From Flavobacterium oncorhynchi (GTDB lineage Bacteria > Bacteroidota > Bacteroidia > Flavobacteriales > Flavobacteriaceae), in NCBI RefSeq assembly GCF_002217355.1, contig NZ_MUHA01000028.1:62001-126000 (forward strand): a stretch of 64,000 nucleotides of DNA, written 5' to 3'. A program made the position numbers and the translations under genes. Of the stretch, positions 60,364 to 64,000 are shown in pieces. A model generated the notes under the pieces. It made no database searches. It was given only the letters and a program-made list of their open reading frames with translations, and had not been told where the DNA came from. Every line of letters begins with the position of its first letter. Position 1 is the first letter of the stretch.

Positions 60364-60897
60364 ATGGAAAATTTATCAACAGCCACTTTTGGTGGTGGAT
60401 GTTTTTGGTGTGTAGAAGCTGTAATTCAGCGTTTAAAAGGAGTTGAAACAATAAAATCGGGATATTCAGATGGTTTTATAAAAAATCCCGCATATCGTGA
60501 AGTTTGCACGGGACGCACTGGTCACGCAGAAGTAATTCAGGTAACCTTTAATCCTGACATAATTTCATATCATGATTTGATAACTGTGTTTATGACGAGT
60601 CATGATCCAACAACTTTAAATCGTCAAGGCGGTGACAGCGGTACCCAATATCGTTCGATTGTTTTATATCATGATGAGGAACAAAAGGAAATTGCTGAAA
60701 AAGTGTTTCAAGAAGTGCAGTCTGTTTACGCAGATCCAATTGTTACGCAGTTAAAGCCTTTTGAAGTCTTTTATGAAGCCGAAGATTATCATCAAAACTA
60801 TTACAACAACAATCAAGAAGCCGGCTATTGTCAGTTTGTAATCGATCCGAAAGTTCAAAAACTTAAAAAAATGTATGCTGATAAATTAATTGGCTGA
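60364..60897 (+). CDS. msrA: Peptide-methionine (S)-S-oxide reductase MsrA
   Basis: 177 aa. The catalytic Cys is in FGGGCFWCVEAV at about 8-19; YREVCTGRTGHAEVIQV and HDPTTLNRQGGDSGTQYRSIVLY are diagnostic. It reduces methionine-S-sulfoxide in proteins. There is no signal peptide, so it is cytosolic, and it is not fused to MsrB. selO follows 71 bp downstream in the same direction; both act on oxidised or stressed proteins. Confidence 0.97.
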   Translation: MENLSTATFGGGCFWCVEAVIQRLKGVETIKSGYSDGFIKNPAYREVCTGRTGHAEVIQVTFNPDIISYHDLITVFMTSHDPTTLNRQGGDSGTQYRSIVLYHDEEQKEIAEKVFQEVQSVYADPIVTQLKPFEVFYEAEDYHQNYYNNNQEAGYCQFVIDPKVQKLKKMYADKLIG

Positions 60898-60968
60898 TAA
60901 ATTTTTAGTCACGAATTAGAGGTAATAAAAAAATCATCAAAAGTTGTAGCAAGCCTACATAAACTAAA

Positions 60969-62537
60969 ATGAAAAATTTAAAAATAAATAATCGATTTAC
61001 TGCGGAATTACCTGCAGATCCTGAAACTACAAACGAAGTGCGTCAGGTGAAGAATACTGTATTCTCGTATGTAGACCCAACAAAACCATCGAATCCTAAG
61101 TTAATTCATGCTTCCGAAGAAGTTGCAGAATTAGTTGGTATTTCAAAAGAAGAAATTCATTCTGAAACTTTTTTGAATGTTTTCTCAGGAAAAGAAATCC
61201 TATCAGGAACACGTCCGTTTGCAATGAGTTATGCTGGACACCAGTTTGGAAATTGGGCAGGGCAATTAGGTGACGGTCGTGCTATTAATTTAACGGAAGT
61301 TGAAAACAACAGTAAGTTTTTTATGCTTCAATTAAAAGGAGCAGGAAAAACACCTTATTCGAGAACTGCAGATGGTTTGGCGGTTTTGCGTTCTTCTATT
61401 AGAGAGTATTTATGTGCTGAAGCCATGCATTATTTAGGTGTGCCTACTACTCGATCACTTTCTTTAATGCTTTCTGGTGATCAAGTGTTGAGAGATGTTT
61501 TGTATAATGGAAATCCAGCTTACGAAAAAGGCGCAATTGTTTGTCGAGTTGCTCCGTCTTTTATCCGTTTTGGAAGTTTTGAAATGTTGACAGCCCGAAA
61601 CGAACTCAAGAATTTGAAACAGTTTGTTGAATATAATATCAAACATTATTTTCCTGAAATCACAGGTGAGCCGAAAGAACAATATTTAACATTCTTTAAG
61701 AAAGTGGCCGATTCTACTCACGAAATGATTTTGCATTGGCAGCGTGTGGGTTTTGTACATGGCGTAATGAATACAGATAATATGTCGATTCATGGAATTA
61801 CGATCGATTATGGTCCATATGGATGGCTAGAAAACTATGATCCAAACTGGACGCCAAACACTACCGATAGTCAATATAGAAGATACAGATTTGGAAATCA
61901 GCCTCAAATTGCACAATGGAATTTATACCAATTAGCTAATGCAATTTATCCTTTAATAAATGAAACAGAGCAATTAGAAAAAATCTTAGAATCATTTATG
62001 GATGATTTTATTATAGATTATAAAGTGATGTTTTTGAGTAAATTAGGTTTGTTTGCTTTAAGTAAAACTGATAATGCTTTAATTGATGAGTTAGAAGCTA
62101 ATTTGCAATTAACAGAAACGGATATGACTATCTTTTTTAGAAATTTGAGTACTGTTGAAAAAGAAGATTTAGTTGAAAAAGCAATAGAGAAAATTGAATT
62201 TTCGTTTTATAAAATGGAAGAAGTTTCCGGGGAAATTCTAGAAGCATGGAAAAAATGGTTTTCGCAATATCTAGAAAGATTAAAAGCTGAAAATTTATCA
62301 GATCAGGAACGTTCACAAAGGATGAACTCCATTAATCCTAAATATGTGCTTCGTAATTATATGGCGCAATTAGCTATTGATGCAGCAGACAAAGAAGATT
62401 ATTCGTTGGTAAATGAGTTTTATACGCTCTTGCAAAAACCTTACGACGAGCAGCCTGATTATCAAAAATGGTTTGCAAAACGACCAGATTGGGCACGATC
62501 TAAAGTAGGTTGTTCAATGCTTTCTTGCAGTTCTTAA
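60969..62537 (+). CDS. selO: Protein adenylyltransferase SelO
   Basis: 522 aa, the typical length. SelO (YdiU) is a pseudokinase-fold enzyme that AMPylates proteins during oxidative stress. The core blocks are MSYAGHQFGNWAGQLGDGRAI, LQLKGAGKTPYSRTADG, and FVHGVMNTDNMSIHGITIDYGPYGWLENYDP with catalytic Asp residues. The C-terminus GCSMLSCSS carries Cys at the position that is selenocysteine in animals. Complete. It is followed by a nested palindrome. Confidence 0.96.
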   Translation: MKNLKINNRFTAELPADPETTNEVRQVKNTVFSYVDPTKPSNPKLIHASEEVAELVGISKEEIHSETFLNVFSGKEILSGTRPFAMSYAGHQFGNWAGQLGDGRAINLTEVENNSKFFMLQLKGAGKTPYSRTADGLAVLRSSIREYLCAEAMHYLGVPTTRSLSLMLSGDQVLRDVLYNGNPAYEKGAIVCRVAPSFIRFGSFEMLTARNELKNLKQFVEYNIKHYFPEITGEPKEQYLTFFKKVADSTHEMILHWQRVGFVHGVMNTDNMSIHGITIDYGPYGWLENYDPNWTPNTTDSQYRRYRFGNQPQIAQWNLYQLANAIYPLINETEQLEKILESFMDDFIIDYKVMFLSKLGLFALSKTDNALIDELEANLQLTETDMTIFFRNLSTVEKEDLVEKAIEKIEFSFYKMEEVSGEILEAWKKWFSQYLERLKAENLSDQERSQRMNSINPKYVLRNYMAQLAIDAADKEDYSLVNEFYTLLQKPYDEQPDYQKWFAKRPDWARSKVGCSMLSCSS

Positions 62538-62549
62538 ATTTTATTTTTA

Positions 62550-62681
62550 GCCAGGAATTTCACGAATTAGCACGAATTAGATTTTTGTTACATCGAGCGA
62601 AGTCGAGAACACGTTAGCATCTCGACTTCGCTCGATGTGACAGTTCGAAAATAAATTAGTGTAATTAGTGAAATTCATGGC
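62550..62681. repeat. Nested palindromic intergenic repeat, unit 3
   Basis: Outer arms 62550-62579 and 62652-62681 belong to the GCCAnGAATTTCACGAATT module, inner arms 62586-62608 and 62620-62642 to the GAGCGAAGTCGA module (22 of 23 complementary). The order of modules is the reverse of unit 1 at 4898-5020. It lies between selO (+) and the reductase gene (-). Confidence 0.85.
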
Positions 62682-62687
62682 AAACCT

Positions 62688-63656
62688 TTATTTAGTACTA
62701 ATATAATCCATTATCATATTAGCATGTATTCTTGAGTTCTCAATAAACCATTTGTGCGTCTGCATTCCGCCGCAGACAACACCAGCTAAGAATAGACCTT
62801 TTACATTTGTTTCCATCGTTTCGGCGTTGTAAACAGGAATCTTTAATTCATCATTTGAAAGTTCAATGCCCATTTTTTCTAGAAAAGTTAAATCGGGTTT
62901 ATAGCCCGTTAAAGCCAAAACAAAATCATTTTCAATCGTAACTTTTCCGTTTGGAGTTTCAATTTCGACTTCGTTATCTTTTATTTTCGTAATATTAGAT
63001 TCAAAATAAGCCTTAATGCTGCCCTCAGCAATTCGGTTTTCAATATCAGGTTTTACCCAATATTTTACTCTATTGTTTATTTCGTTTTTACGAATCACCA
63101 TTGTAACATCAGCACCTTTTCGCCAGCATTCTAAAGCGGCATCAACAGATGAATTATTGGCGCCAACGACTAAAACTTTACGGAAAGCATATTCGTGGGC
63201 TTCTTTGTAATAATGACGTACTTTAGGTAATTCCTCTCCTATTACATTCATTTGAATTGGAATATCATAAAAACCCGTAGCAATAATCACATTCTTTGCT
63301 TCATACAATTTTTTATCGGTGGAAACTACAAAAGTCGAATTTTCGATTTTTTTGACTTCGGTAACTTTTTCAAATAAATTGATATTGAATTTAAAATAAC
63401 GATGAATATTTCGATAATATTCTAAAGCTTCCTGTCTTCCAGGTTTTGGAGCAAGACAATTAAACGGAATATCACCAATTTCTAACCTTTCGGCAGTAGA
63501 GAAAAAAGTCATGTACAGCGGATAATTGAATATACTGTTTACAATAGCGCCTTTTTCGATTATTAAGTATTTTAAATTGTTCTTTTGAGCTTCAATTGCG
63601 CAGGCAAGTCCTATTGGCCCGCCTCCCACAATAATTACATCATATTGATCCGTCAT
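62688..63656 (-). CDS. YpdA-type NAD(P)/FAD-dependent disulfide reductase
   Basis: 322 aa. FAD-binding IIVGGGPIGLACAIEAQK at residues 8-25, a second Rossmann block VLVVGANNSSVDAALECWRKGADVTMV, and the closing GLFLAGVVCGGMQTHKWFIENSR. The family reduces bacillithiol disulfide in Firmicutes. Bacteroidota also have bacillithiol-like thiols, so a similar role is likely but inferred. There is no CxxC redox pair, consistent with the YpdA group. It starts 3 bp after a CYTH gene in one transcript. Confidence 0.88.
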   Translation of the reverse strand: MTDQYDVIIVGGGPIGLACAIEAQKNNLKYLIIEKGAIVNSIFNYPLYMTFFSTAERLEIGDIPFNCLAPKPGRQEALEYYRNIHRYFKFNINLFEKVTEVKKIENSTFVVSTDKKLYEAKNVIIATGFYDIPIQMNVIGEELPKVRHYYKEAHEYAFRKVLVVGANNSSVDAALECWRKGADVTMVIRKNEINNRVKYWVKPDIENRIAEGSIKAYFESNITKIKDNEVEIETPNGKVTIENDFVLALTGYKPDLTFLEKMGIELSNDELKIPVYNAETMETNVKGLFLAGVVCGGMQTHKWFIENSRIHANMIMDYISTK

Positions 63657-63659
63657 AAA

Positions 63660-64000
63660 TTATTCTTTTTCCCAGCTTTTAAAAGGATGTTTACTTAAAT
63701 AAGCATTGTAATATCTTTTGTCATCTGTTACCTCTTTCCCTAGCCATTCTGGCTTTTCAAAAGTTTCTGTTTCAGATTTCAGTTCCACTTCGGCCATTAT
63801 TAAGCCTTCATTTTCGCCGTAAAATTCATCAACTTCAAAAATATGATTTCCAAGTTTTACCTCGTAACGTGTTTTTTCTATTTTGCCTTTTTCGCATAAT
63901 TTTAAAAGCTCTATAGCTTCATCAAGCGGAATTTCATTCTCCCATTCAAAGCGCGACATACCGCCTTGATGCCCAATACCTTTAATAGTTAAAAAGGCTT
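63660..64000 (-). CDS. CYTH domain protein (5' end outside window)
   Basis: The frame remains open beyond the ATG at 63959 to the window edge, and the extra residues AFLTIKGIGHQGG followed by MSRFEWENEI complete a CYTH-type strand pattern (K-G-x-G, S-R-F-E-W-E). The domain continues with EVDEFYGENEGLIMAEVEL. CYTH enzymes hydrolyse inorganic tripolyphosphate or make cyclic nucleotides; in this subgroup (short, flavobacterial) triphosphatase is the likely activity. It is cotranscribed with the reductase gene 3 bp away. The real start lies outside the window. Confidence 0.82.
   Translation of the reverse strand, partial: AFLTIKGIGHQGGMSRFEWENEIPLDEAIELLKLCEKGKIEKTRYEVKLGNHIFEVDEFYGENEGLIMAEVELKSETETFEKPEWLGKEVTDDKRYYNAYLSKHPFKSWEKE

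Noticed and set aside
1..64000. CRISPR arrays, tRNA or rRNA genes
   Set aside because: No regularly spaced identical repeats and no cloverleaf or rRNA core sequences were seen when reading both strands; absence was not tested with a covariance search.

Overview
The window is AT-rich chromosomal DNA of a Flavobacterium-type member of the Bacteroidota. The grounds are the gene families (NDH-2, DUF6155, the CAL67264-type small membrane protein, DUF3817, a short arginine decarboxylase next to a deoxyhypusine-synthase-like gene, SIMPL and CarboxypepD_reg-like proteins), repeated -7 promoter boxes of the Bacteroidota type TAnnTTTG, weak Shine-Dalgarno sequences, and palindromic intergenic repeats. 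I saw no rRNA, tRNA or CRISPR array.

Layout. 1-30.2 kb is core chromosome: a PAS protein, recG, an M1 aminopeptidase, a patatin, a TSUP transporter, a UvrD/PcrA helicase, a Sua5/YrdC protein, an OmpA lipoprotein, a glycosyltransferase, holA, ettA, MscS, two SF2 helicases, NDH-2 and a Bcr/CflA-type exporter. 36.6-64 kb is also core: a CBS/DUF294 protein with an exonuclease-fold partner, proline dehydrogenase, aroB, an arginine decarboxylase/DHS-like polyamine cluster preceded by a 59-aa ORF, recQ, ppc with an Lrp/AsnC regulator, an M14 peptidase divergent from an XRE regulator, a methyltransferase/M23/lipoprotein cluster, an APC permease, a class V aminotransferase, msrA, selO, a YpdA-type reductase, and a CYTH gene cut by the window end.

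Between them (about 30.24-36.41 kb) lies a compact all-minus-strand mobile element of 6,139 bp. It has a rolling-circle (HUH) Rep, a small HTH protein, a 240-aa candidate capsid protein, a lysozyme-like protein with a membrane anchor, and many tiny membrane proteins. It has no integrase. It is flanked by two copies of a 17-bp core (XerC arm TTGAACTATAA plus centre TTTATA). At the right end this core continues into TTATGTAAAAT, a near-canonical XerD arm. I read this as a ssDNA, internal-membrane-type prophage (Finnlakeviridae / phiCjT23-like by architecture) integrated by host XerCD at the chromosomal dif site.

The most striking detail is that rep crosses the attachment site. If the circle is re-formed, rep regains a different in-frame start (ATG at 30302-30300, just after an in-frame TAA) and its own upstream region with two stem-loops. 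In the integrated state the first 12 or so codons come from host DNA. Integration would therefore uncouple rep from its native start and upstream control region, a possible built-in lysogeny switch.

Other points: nested palindromic repeats whose inner and outer modules are swapped between loci; GTTTAC-N4-GTAAAC palindromes lying on the -7 boxes of the XRE/M14 divergent pair; a small structured RNA candidate at 11350-11415; and an exonuclease-fold protein lacking its first catalytic Asp.
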